Assembly: GCA_012934845.2 (NCBI GenBank)
Contig: WNNJ02002596.1
Location: 1 to 64,000, forward strand
Length of the DNA: 64,000 nucleotides
Direction: 5' to 3'
DNA from: Pomphorhynchus laevis
Taxonomy: Eukaryota; Acanthocephala; Palaeacanthocephala; Echinorhynchida; Pomphorhynchidae
Part shown: in pieces, positions 41,173 through 51,417 of the stretch
Layout: every line of letters starts with the position of its first letter
How positions within the stretch are numbered: position 1 is the first letter of the stretch
The notes under the pieces: generated by a model
The model's database searches: none
Told to the model about the DNA's origin: nothing
The model's input: only the letters and a program-made list of their open reading frames with translations
Made by a program: the position numbers and the translations under genes

Positions 41173-44100
41173 TATTTTTACGTGGCAGATGCGTGCTGGC
41201 GCACGCTTACATGACTACAAAGAAACAAACAAAATCCAAAATCATGTGTTGAGGTGGGAACGGAGAAATTATTTGAATATGATAAAGGAGAGAGCGCGGT
41301 GGACGTCGATAGGGAGCTGATACAAGGCGAGGGGAGCAGTGACGATAAAGGATCGGAGACCGTAGTTGTTAGAGTGATTGAGAAAGTGGAGTAAGATGGG
41401 ATGACGAAAACTCATCGATAGAGAGAGGTGTTGCGAGTGTCGTCTAAGAAAGGGAGGTTGATGAACGATGGAAAGCCGGCAGCTATGAGACGAAAAGTGA
41501 CGAGAAGAAGGTGGAGTTGCATGAGGATGTGGACAGTGAGCCAAGAAAGTTGGGCAAGATATGTGGATGTGTGGTCAAAGCGAAGGAGACGTAGGAGCAC
41601 TCTACCGACGGAATTGATGATGCGTTGTAGGGGGTAGGATGATGAATTTTGGAGAATTGGCTAAAAGGCTGAGGCAGTAATAAATATTAAGGAATAGAAA
41701 CGATGAAAGAAGAGACACAAGAAAGTCGACAAAGGGCGGACACGAAGAATTAAGTTAGACAAGCAGACCTTTGACGCGGACAAATGGTTTAAGGGAGGGG
41801 TGATCATCGAAATGGAATCCTAATAAAGTGAGATTGTGGACTATGGGGATGATTAATGAGGCAAAATATACAGGGGTATGAGATATGTTAGGTTGACGCT
41901 GGAGGATTTACATTATTTTGAACTTGTTGGAATTTAGAACGAGATGAAGATGAGAGAGACGTTTGTAGATAGAAGAAAGATAGTCGGAGACAGAAATTGC
42001 GATATCGTGTATGCGATGGGCAGGTGCATGAGCATAAATGAGGATGTCATCGAGGAATTGCATGACTTTAAAGGAGTAAGGTTTGATAAGCGAAGAAAGA
42101 TCGCGAAGCGGAAGAGAGAAAAGCAGGGGACCTAGAACTCAACCTTGTAGGACCCCGCTGAAAATAGTGATGGGAGGGGAGGATGATGAATTTGAACAGA
42201 CGCGAGGGCGAGAAAAGATGATGGAATGGATGACGATCTCAAAGGCGGAGGAGAGGTCGATGGAGATGAGAACACTATATAGATTCTTGGCACGAGAAAT
42301 GAGTAGGTCGTTGTAAACTTTCAGGAAGGCGATTTCTGTGGAGTGATTAGAGCTAAATCGGATTGGAAAGGAGGGTACAGATTGGATGAAAATAGATAAC
42401 GGTTGATCTGTATTAAGATAAGGCGTTCTAAGAGTTTAGAAAGAGTAGTTGGTGTAAAATGGTGCGATAGCTGAAAGAAGTGAGGGGTCGAACGATTGTT
42501 TCTTATGGAGCGAACGAAAGATGGCGGATTTCCAGTGTGAAGGAAAGATACGACAACGGATGGACAAGTTAAACAAGGTGGTGAGGACAGGGGATATCGA
42601 TGATCATATGGATTTAAGTATGGGGTATGCAGGGGACCGGCAGGTGAGGTTTTGTTGGGCAATGACATGAGGAAAGATTAGACTTCGGCAGGTGATACAT
42701 GGATAATATGAAAGAGTTCCAGGAGGATAAGGCGAGGCGCGTAGCAGTGAGATGGAATGGTGATGGGGTTGTGAGAGAGCAACGTGGATACTTTGGTCTG
42801 AAGAAATGACGAATAATCATTGAAATTTATGTTGCAAGACAAAAAGGAGCGAGAAAGGATTGAGTTAAAAGTATGTCAGAGAGACTTAGAGTTGAATGAA
42901 GTGATGATTTTATCCTGCCAGAAAAAGTTGCATTTGGTACGTAGTAGGTGGATATGAGACTGGCGAAGAGCAAGATAGGAATCACGGAGAAACGGAGTGA
43001 GCGAGCAGATACCACGTCTGAGAAAGCGGTGATCGACTTGAAAGGATAAGGGAGTCGACGCTTTGAGAGTAGGCATTGGATGTCAAACCACGGGTCGCGT
43101 CGCAAGCGACGGTGAGGATGAGGCATGAAGGGCAAGAGAAGATCTATTGTGGATGTGAGTTCAGAGTCGAAAAGAAAGGCGAGATCGTGATGAGAGGATG
43201 ATGTTAATGTGTGAGAAGATAGAGACGATTTAAGTAAGGCGGAGCGGAAAAGGGGAGTCGAGTTTTCTCCAAGAGCGACGTAGGATGATAGGTGTGTGAA
43301 GCAAAGAGTGGTTGGATGTGAGATGAAGGGTGATTAGAAAGACATCGGATAGACCAGGATCGGAGATGGACAGTGAGGTGTAGACAGTAAAACGATTGGA
43401 GATAACTATGATGTGAAGTGCAGAGCCAAGGATATGTGTGGGTTCAGTGGAGATGAGTTTGGTATTGTAGTTGGATAGAATGTTGATGAACCGGATGACA
43501 TCAGTGGAAATAACGCGTTCTAGACGAATGTTTAAGCCGCCAAGAATGAGTGAATGGATTTAGGACACAGAACAGTGTGAAAGGAATTCAGCGAGTTCGG
43601 TAAAAATAAGTAGGTAGGAACTGATGAACCAGGATGGTATACAATGGTGAGATCCAGAGTGAAAGAACGACAAGTGAGCAATTCAAAATAGCAAGGACTA
43701 AAAGGGGAATGATTTTGCGAAGAGACGCCGGGTGACGAGCGAATGCAACAATGCCGCTATGATTAGAGAACTTGGAATAGGATGAGCTTAGGGGGCGGGC
43801 GGATTCGACTAGTGAGCAACCGGCAGAGAGCAAACGATGAATTGAGATGTCGTCGGAATCGGAGTGTCAGGATTCGGTGAAGCTAAAAAGATCGATGGAT
43901 TGCTTGGTCGATAGGTTGAGGATAATATCGGATTTATGAAGAATAGATCTAGTATTGAAAAGTCCAGGCGGAAACCGTGTGTGGTGTTGAAAGGGGCTAG
44001 CGGAGAAGACACATAGGGGGAGATGGAGCGTCATCAAATTTTGGGACGGGTGTGGACAACTTGAAAATTTTCGTCGATGTTTCGGATGGAGTGGGATGCT

Positions 44101-44880
44101 TCGCAGTGTTCTTCGCGACGGCGGTTTTCGATGCGGGCAGAAGAGAGTTGAGCGATTTCGGAAGGAGTGCGATCGTGGAAAATGCGTGTGGTAGAAGAGG
44201 ACATGAGTTAAAATCGTTGAGAGAGAACAGAGTAAGCGTGAAAGCGATGCTTGAAAACAATTTTCAGAAAAGGCGACTGAGAAGGATTATATTGAGAAGA
44301 ATTGTTTAGGCGGATGAATGCGACAAGAGATATGTCGTTGAAAAAGGATGGTTTATCCGCAGGAACAAGAGAGGAGAAGATGGATCTGAAGGCGGAAATA
44401 TCGTGGTCAAGACGTGCTTGTCGAGATAAAAAGTTGGCAGGAGGGATATTAGTGACAATGACGCAACGATCGCGAGAATGAAAGCGTTTCCGTAAAGGAG
44501 GACGAATGACTTGAGTGGATTAGATCACGTTAGGAGAGCTGGCAGTTTAGGATTTGGACGGAGTTGGTTTGACGGCGGGAGACAATGATAATACAGGTAA
44601 TATAGAGGGTGGCAAGCGATGTGAGGAATGGTTATGAGTGGAAGGATCGTGGAAGTTGGTGGAGGTGATTTTGATTGATGGATATAGGTTGTTGAGATAC
44701 AAGACAGGAGGGACGGAACGGGGTTGTCGGTGGAGTGAAGATGACATGGTGTGGGAAGTGCACATTGTGAATAATAATATCAATTCAAATGATTGAATTG
44801 ATCTGCAACTGATTGATTTTATCTGCAACTGATTGAATTGATCTTCAATGTAAGTATTAATAACCATTTTTGGGTAATTT
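41172..44880 (-). mobile_element. L2-like LINE copy C, near full length, decayed
   Basis: Minus strand. 3' stem-loop at 41191-41206 (GCGTGC/GCACGC). C-terminal region 41269-41544, RT 42100-42670, linker 42614-43135, endonuclease about 43200-43830, ORF1 remnants 43809-44888. The 5' UTR has about three tandem 20-bp units of the type ATTGAATTGATCTGCAACTG (44780-44850), shared with copy B. Frames change every few hundred bases, so this is an old copy. Confidence 0.78.
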
Positions 44881-45200
44881 CTTCCCAAATATTTTTGATT
44901 AAGGGTTGTTAAGTATTATTAACTATTTTTTACCCAAAAAATAGTTTTGACATAAACATACAATGAACAATACATAAATAATGCATAAACAATGAAAAAT
45001 GACGGAAGAGCAAAATAATTCTTTAACTTTCTAGATGTACTCGTTAGCAGGCTTCCATACAATACTTTGAAAAACATTAGTTTATGCATCGTATGATATA
45101 TATTTTTATATCAGATATGTATTTTGATATATTGATATCTTCTGATATCATTTCTTTTTGATATCTTCTGATATCATTTTTTTTGATATCTGAAGATATC
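44880..45200. other. Spacer with GATATC-rich palindromes
   Basis: No gene. At 45110-45205 the unit GATATCTTCTGATATCATTT recurs about three times; each unit is itself partly palindromic. Confidence 0.5.
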
Positions 45201-45660
45201 AAAATAAAAACTTTACCTAGTGTGAAGTCAGTGTTCAACTTTGTTCTCAAAGATCGATGGACAATAATATCTAAATCTTTATGTTGATACATTTCCTTTA
45301 AGACAATGTCTCCAATAAAGTACCTTTCAGATGGGCGACCAAATTGCATAAAGACACATTTTTCAGCATTTAACCGTAATCCAGTGGATTCGCACCAATT
45401 GGACAGAGATTGCAGATCATTTTGTAAAGATACTCGATCAGCAAGACTTCTAATAACCGATTAAATTTTTAGATCGTCTGCAAAAGCTAGATGAGAGCAT
45501 GATAAGCGGAGTAGCAAATCATTCATAACGATTATATAGAGCAGTGGGCCAAGGACTGATCCTTGGGGCACTCCATAATTTATATTCACCGAGTGAAAAA
45601 GCACACCTCCTACACAAACTCTGAAAGATCTATTCGATAGAAATTGCCTGACACCCACTC
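45200..45660 (-). mobile_element. CR1-like LINE fragment copy K (RT palm)
   Basis: Minus-strand 45461-45658 reads 'FLSNRSFRVCVGG', 'NYGVPQGSVLGPLLYIIVMNDLL', 'AFADDLKI', then the thumb ('MQFGRPSERYFIGD', 'YQHKDLDIIVHRSLRTKLNTDF') in 45077-45349. Truncated at both sides. Most like the intact copy at 50982. Confidence 0.75.
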
Positions 45661-45663
45661 ACA

Positions 45664-46080
45664 AGATAATTGAGTCTACGTATTTTATACGATAACAAAT
45701 CAAAAATAAGGATAAATAATAAATAATTATATAAGATTTTATACAATTTATATTTATATCAAGTTAAAATTTAAAATTGAAATTTAACTGAGTCTACGTA
45801 TTTAATATAAAATTACCTCTTTTAAAATTGAAATTTAAAATAAAAGTCAATTTTTATGGATTGACTAATAAATATCAGAAAATGTATAAGATTAAGAATT
45901 AAAGATTACAGGAGGAACTTCTATGTAATAAGGTTTCGTCCCCCTATTTCCCGATCCAATACATCAGCTGGACCAAATACATGCTAATAACGAATTTCCT
46001 CTGATTAAATTTGCTAATATAATATATGTTTCTAATATAAAGTATATTTTTATTATGTATGCATAAAACTTTCGTTTAAT
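45664..46080 (-). repeat. PLE terminal repeat (pLTR), copy D
   Basis: Inverse copy with an internal partial duplication: ACTGAGTCTACGTATTT occurs at about 45670 and again at 45785. On the minus strand it keeps a GUCC/GGAC helix (against CCCC/GGGG in copy A) before GAAACC, one of the compensatory differences. Confidence 0.65.
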
Positions 46081-46229
46081 GGTTACATAAAACGTTTTTT
46101 GATTTTTTTTCGTTTTTTTTTATTTTAAAGTGTATTTTAATTTTTTTAAGTGTGTTTAAATTATTTTAAAATTTTTAAATACTTAAATATTAAATATTAA
46201 TAGTAAATTAATTTTTGATTTAAATATTT

Positions 46230-47165
46230 GATAAAAATTTTATTGATTGTCACATCGATCGTATAAAGTAAGGGTTAATTTCTCTGATCGATACCCCGTT
46301 CATGCTGGCGTCCCTCAAGGTTCGGTATTGGATCCACTGCTAATCTGTATTTATGCGAACGATTTACCTGGTATCCTGATTTCAGATTCACTTTTGTATG
46401 CGGATGAGCTTAAAATTTGGCGAGAAATTAGGTCGAATTTTGATATGGATATCATCTGATCAGATATTGACAATGTTTCTAAGTAGAGATGTTCCAACGG
46501 CTTGTCTATTAATGTATCGAGGTGTTTGGATGTCCACGTAATGATGATCCAGAGCCAACATATCATATAGGTGATCAGCTCATCGAAATAGTTTCACACA
46601 TAAAGGATCTTAGTATATGGATCACTAACGATTTGTCTACTCACCGACACACTGAGTATGTATGTACCATCGCTATGCGTGTGGTAGGTCTGATTCGCCG
46701 AACGTTTAGTTTTCTGAATCCCGAGTCATTAAATCACTTGCAAAGGCATTTGTTCTCAGTGAATTACTAAATGCATATCAATGTTCATATGCTAGAACGG
46801 TTGATGAGTCTACTCTACTTGAAAATGTGCTGCATCGGGCAACAGTGCTCGTTAATTCGGTAAGATTTCTTCCATATGGGGGGGGCAGACTCAGAGCTCT
46901 GCATATGCTTTTTGTACGCAATCATTGCGATTTGCGAGATATGCGCCAGAAGTGGGAGATATTTCACAAAGAACGTCACGTTTTGAGTGGACTGTTGAAT
47001 ATTCAATCTATCCGAATTTTGCGGGGTGATTCCCTCTATCTCAGTCGTCGCCGAATTGTAAGGACCAAAACAATTCATTTTGGACAAAGAATTGTGAATC
47101 CATGGAATCATTTGAGCGAGCAGACTGTTAGCTCAACAACAATTTCTCGAAAAGAAAAAAAAACA
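46230..47165 (+). mobile_element. CR1-like LINE fragment copy L
   Basis: Plus-strand: 'VRVNFSDRYPVHAGVPQGSVLDPLLICIYANDLP' and 'LLYADELKIW' (46247-46459), thumb in 46522-46770 ('HIKDLSIWITNDLSTHR', 'GLIRRTFSFLNPES'), C-terminus in 46827-47165 ('LHRATVLVNSV', 'GQRIVNPWNHLSEQTVSS'). The catalytic box reads YADE instead of YADD. Three frames; inactive. Confidence 0.72.
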
Positions 47166-47280
47166 AAAAATACACAAGATTATTCCTGTCAACCACTGGT
47201 AAGGGAGTCGGGTTGTGGAGGTAGTGCACGAACCAAACTACTCCATGCATCGCGATCCTTGGCGACAGACCTTAAAAAAG
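47165..47280 (+). other. Unidentified repeat-like segment
   Basis: GATTATTCCTGTCAACCACT, AGTCGGGTTGTGGAGGTAG and CTCCATGCATCGCGATCCTT are GC-richer than the surroundings. The first 14 bases match the tandem unit at 13883. Probably the end of some LINE or SINE, not identified. Confidence 0.35.
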
Positions 47281-47825
47281 GATTTATTTTAACGTGGCGA
47301 ATGCGTGCCAGCGCACGCTTACATGACCACAACAAAACAAAACTGTGAATCAGGTGTCGAGAAGGTGTAAACGGAGGAGGTGTTTGAATGTGATAAAGGA
47401 GGGAGCGCGGCGGACGTCGAGAGGGAGTTGATTCCAGGCGAGTGAGGCGGCGACGAGGAAGAATCGGAGACCGTAGTTGTTGGAGTAATTAGGAACGTGA
47501 AGTAAGAGGGTATGACAGGAACGAAGCGATAGCGAGGTGGGGCGAGTATCGTCTAAGAAAGGAAGGTTGATGAACGATGGGGAGCCGACAGCGATGAGAC
47601 GAAAAGTAACGAGAAGAAGGCGGAGTTTGATGCGGATGTGGATGGTGGGCCAGGAGAGTTGGGCAAAATATGTGGATGTGTGGTCGAAGCGACGGAGACG
47701 GAAGAGCACTCGAACGGCGGTGTTGATTATTCGTTGTAGGGGTAGGATGATGGATTTTGGAGAATTGGCGAAAAGGCTAAGGCAGTAATCGATTTTAGGG
47801 AAAAGAAGCGATGAAAGAAGAGACA
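47280..47825 (-). mobile_element. L2-like LINE copy H, 3' fragment
   Basis: 3' stem-loop at 47303-47318 and C-terminal coding 47350-47826 ('SLLFPKIDYCLSLFANSPKS', 'LQRIINTAVRVLFRLRRFDH', 'SLAWNQLPLDVRRAPSF'). The C-terminal box is intact here, unlike copy I. Truncated at 47825. Confidence 0.82.
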
Positions 47826-47829
47826 ATAC

Positions 47830-50480
47830 CGCCTTGGGCTATCTGAAAGATAGCCAGTGTATTAAGCCAGTTTCGAGATTTGATTTATCCACCGGTATCG
47901 AGGTCTACCTGAGGTCTCTTTCCAGATAGACCGGTCTGGAAAACCCTCCGAGGGAGGCGATCCTAGACATCCTCAAGACGTGCCCTAGGCACCTAAGCTG
48001 ACTTTCTTCGATGTGGAGAAGCAGCGACTTTACTCCAAGTCCATCCCGGATGAACGAATTCCTAGTCCTATCTCTAAGGCTAAGACTGGGCACACCGCGA
48101 AGGAACCTCATTTCGGTGGCCTGTATCCGAGATATTATTCTTTCGGTCATAACCCAAAGCTCATGACTATAGGTTAAGATAGGAACGAAGATTGCGTGGT
48201 AAACCGAAAACTTCGCCCAAAGATTCAACTCCCGCTTCACCACGACATACCTGTACAAAGAACGCATTGCTTTGTTAGCCAGATAAATCCGCTACTCAAT
48301 CTCTTTGATGTTCCTGCCATCCCTCGAGAACAATACCCCAAGATACTTAAAATCATCCACATCAGGAAGAACCTTTTCCCTAATCTGGATTGACATTGGT
48401 ACCTGAATAGGATACGAACACATAGAGACAGTCTTGGAGGTACTAACAAACAACCCTGCCGCTTGGCATTCCATCGTGAATCGATCTTGTAGGCATTGTA
48501 AGTCATCAGGACAAGAAGCCAACAAAACAACGTCATCTGCAAAAAACAGAGATGGTATCCTGATGGAACCAAACTGAAGACCGACATCCGTCAGAGCAGC
48601 CCGTCTCAAATTTTTGTCCATGTAAACAAGGAACAAAATTGAAGACAAATGACAACCCTGACGAACCCCAACGCCTACCTAGAGCACTGACACAAATCAT
48701 ACTTTGTTCATACAGAGAAGCCACAGCTACCCGGAGATGTGTGGTACTTTATACTCCCTTAGTACCTACAACAACCACCCTCGCGAAACTCGGTCGAACG
48801 CTTCTCCAAATATACAGAACACATGTAGACCGGTTGAGCAAACTCAAAAGACTGTTCAAGGATAGTTGAGAGAGTAAATAGCTGATCCGTAGTTCTACGA
48901 CCTGGACGAAAGCCGCACTGTTCCTCTTGCAACTGTCCCCGACTATAGACCGTATATTTAACTCAAGAATCCTAGTAAATAGCTTACCAGTTTGGCTGAG
49001 TAGAGTGATGCCGCAATAATTGGTACACACTCTTCAGCCACCTTTCTTAAAGATCGTTGCCATCACCCCAGTTCGCCAGTGACTAAAAACCTTGCCCGAC
49101 TTCAATGCAAAATTGAAGATCCGTGTTAGCCACTTCATGCCAACAACGTCCAGAGCGATTTAAGCTTCAGGTAGAATATCGTCTACTTAAAAAGACTTGT
49201 AATTGGGAAGTTTTTTAACAACAGCAATGACCTCTTCTAAAGAAATAAACTCTTCCGTTGGTTCTAAAGGCTCTACTTCTACAAGAGTAAGAATATCGAT
49301 CGGATTAAGGATACTTTTAAAATGCTCTTTCCAACAACCAAGAATTTCTTCAATGTCAGTCAGCATAGATCCTATCTTGTCATATACAGTTTGAGGATTT
49401 TTCTGCTTTCCAGCAAGAAGGTTCCTGATCGTCCTCGAGAACATCTTCGAAGCTGACATATAATAAAGTTCTAAGTGCTCTCCAAACTTCAACCAAGCCG
49501 CTCTCTTCATGGTGGTAGTTATACACAGATTGTTAATAGAACAAAAGTGCAATAATTCAACACCACTCGCATTCAGATCAGAGAGCCCGTTCTTCCCCGA
49601 CACTCTCTTCCAAGTGCTACTGTCGCATGAGTATTGAAGTTACCCAATAGAACGAGGGAATATTCAACAGGAGTATTATCAAGCAGATCCTGAAGATCTT
49701 CCACGAAGGTTGCGTATTCCGAGATAATGTTATGAGCATACGAACAAAACCGTTATCCCCATTCTCTCTTTGACTAGAGTTTCAGAGATGCCACCATTTC
49801 GTTCACTGGGTTAAACCTCTCTAACACGAACGACAACCGGGGACTTGTAAGTATCCCTAAACTCTCCTGTCGTCACTTTCCGTTGGTAACTACCGAATAG
49901 TTCAAGGTTGAGCCTTGATCCAAAAATTTAGTTCCAGAATAGTAAAAAGAAGTCACTCCGAATATTTCTATACCGAAACGAATAATCTCTTCAACTAATT
50001 CTGGTTTTCCCCGTCAGTGATATGACATTCCACGTTCCTACATGAAGGCTAGTCCGCTTCGGATGTTGATACCTCTTTCGCTGTCTCCGTACAACTGCCT
50101 GGTCACACAGCATCCGACAATGAAAACTCCTCCGGTCAGTGGTAAGTTGACCATTGTTCTTTGCATTTGATTTATGTTTTGTAAATTTGATTTGTTTTGC
50201 ACTTGATTTGTTTGTTCGGTTATCTGCCGTTCCTGATATTCTTTCATGATTCAACATCGATACTGTAAGAAAACAGGTCTCCGAGGTTTTCTTCCACGTT
50301 TTCGTCCATTGTCCAATCTACCGTTGCAGTCACCGGAGTGATTTTGTTCGTTCGGCTATTTCCTGTTCCCAATATCATTTGATGATCCAACATCACTACT
50401 GTAAGGAAACAGGCCTCCGTGACTCTCTTCCGCCTTTTTGTCCATTGTCTAATCCGCCGTTAGCATCATCGGAGGGATCT
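47830..50480 (-). mobile_element. RTE-like LINE copy G, near full length, decayed
   Basis: Minus strand from about 50480. Start of the endonuclease in 49991-50257 ('LHVGTWNVISLTGKTR'), middle of the endonuclease near 49800-49560 ('LVLLGNFNTHATV', 'LLHFCSINNLCI'), linker and fingers 49187-49603, RT palm 48292-48724 with 'LFFADDVVLLAS', C-terminus 47905-48267 ('MRFLRGVPSLSLRDRTRN', 'DGLGVKSLLLHIEESQLRCLGHVLRM'). One long ORF split into at least five frames. Same family as copy F. Its 5' end consists of tandem units (50214-50480). Confidence 0.78.
50214..50480 (-). repeat. Two ~136-bp tandem units at the 5' end of RTE-like copy G
   Basis: Units from 50214 and 50350, both with GTTCGG..AT, TGATGATCCAACATC-type, AAACAGGYCTCCG and GTCCATTGTC blocks in the same order, about 80% alike. 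They lie upstream of the endonuclease start, like promoter monomers of other LINEs. Next to them is a hairpin 50464-50519 (GCATCATC/GATGATGC outside, GAGATAGT/ACTATCTC inside). Confidence 0.7.
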
Positions 50481-50489
50481 GAGATAGTC

Positions 50490-50981
50490 TATGAAATAAC
50501 TATCTCTACGGATGATGCAAGCCGGCCAATTATTTAGCCGTTGATCGAATGTCGAACATACGTTGCCTGGGCCGCTTCACGAAGAGAATAATTGACAATA
50601 GGTGCCAGTTTAATACTTAATCGGCTGACATCTAGCGGACTACATTGTAAAATAGCCATATTGAAATGCCAGTTCTTTGCATCGTAAATGCTCGAATTCA
50701 TAAATAAAAATTCATAAAAAAATTTGAAATTCAATTTTTATGAATTTATATTATAATTAAATAATATTTAATGCTCTTTTCAAAAGGAAAATGTGAACTC
50801 CATGCAGTGCGTACATTGTTCGATTATCGAGAGATGTACTTAACAGACTTTGCATATTCAGAATCGTATTTTAGTGAAACTCTTACGCCCAGATCATGAT
50901 TGCTTCGAGGGAAGCAATTGTGATTGATTCCCTTGAAGATCACGATTGTTTTAGGGAAACTCTTATGAGCTTCCATATAAT
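50490..50981. other. Spacer, no gene
   Basis: AT-rich with an inverted motif ATTCATAAA/TTTATGAAT around 50697-50745. No coding motif. Confidence 0.45.
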
Positions 50982-51083
50982 ATACCACTGTGAACATTCC
51001 TGGTTTTCGCCTTATACGAAGCGACAGGATATCAGGTAGGCGAGGTGGCGGTGTCGCCGCGTATGTCAGAGAAAATTTCCTCA
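50982..51083 (+). repeat. 102-bp duplicate of an ORF2 endonuclease segment
   Basis: Matches 51701-51802 in direct orientation with two differences, 719 bp upstream. It encodes the 'GFRLIRSDRIS.RRGGGVAAYV' segment. It is joined in front of ORF1 sequence, so the 5' end of this copy is chimeric. Confidence 0.88.
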
Positions 51084-51407
51084 AAATTTCCTTCTACTCT
51101 AAAGGTTACAAAGTTGTTTCGACTTGGAAAAAAGGTGGTAGAGAAACCAAGATTGTTGAAAGTTGTATTATCTTCCGCAAAACATGCAGACCTTTTGCTC
51201 AAACGTGGTTTTCGACTTAAAGATTATCCACATCGTATTCTTAAGGATCTGAGTCTCGAAGATTGTTTAAAGTTGAAAGAAGCAAAAACAGAATTACGAA
51301 ACCGGCTATCTGAAGGTGAAACGAACTTATACATACGAAATTTTCAGGTTGTCAGGTGGCACCCAGTAGTTCGTTGGAATCCCATAACGATCAACAGCGT
51401 CACTTAG
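51084..51407 (+). CDS. CR1-like LINE ORF1, C-terminal fragment
   Basis: Frame 51045-51407, of which residues from about 14 onward are ORF1: 'KPRLLKVVLSSAKHADLLLK', 'DYPHRILKDLSLEDCLKLKE', 'AKTELRNRLSEGETNLYIRN', 'FQVVRW'. A basic nucleic-acid-binding domain that also occurs in copies E and O ('LREAKLELRRKNH'). It ends with TAG at 51405-51407, 20 nt after the ORF2 frame opens (51388), so the ORFs overlap. Confidence 0.7.
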   Translation, partial: KFPSTLKVTKLFRLGKKVVEKPRLLKVVLSSAKHADLLLKRGFRLKDYPHRILKDLSLEDCLKLKEAKTELRNRLSEGETNLYIRNFQVVRWHPVVRWNPITINSVT

Positions 51408-51417
51408 CGTATCCAGT

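Noticed and set aside
44052-44309. Plus-strand ORF of 85 codons in L2-like copy C.
   Set aside because: Shadow of the minus-strand ORF1 remnant 43997-44260.
50464-50530. Possible HDV-like ribozyme on the minus strand starting at GGCCGGC.
   Set aside because: The stem-loop is real, but no downstream strand pairs with GGCCGGC, so the defining P1 helix is missing.
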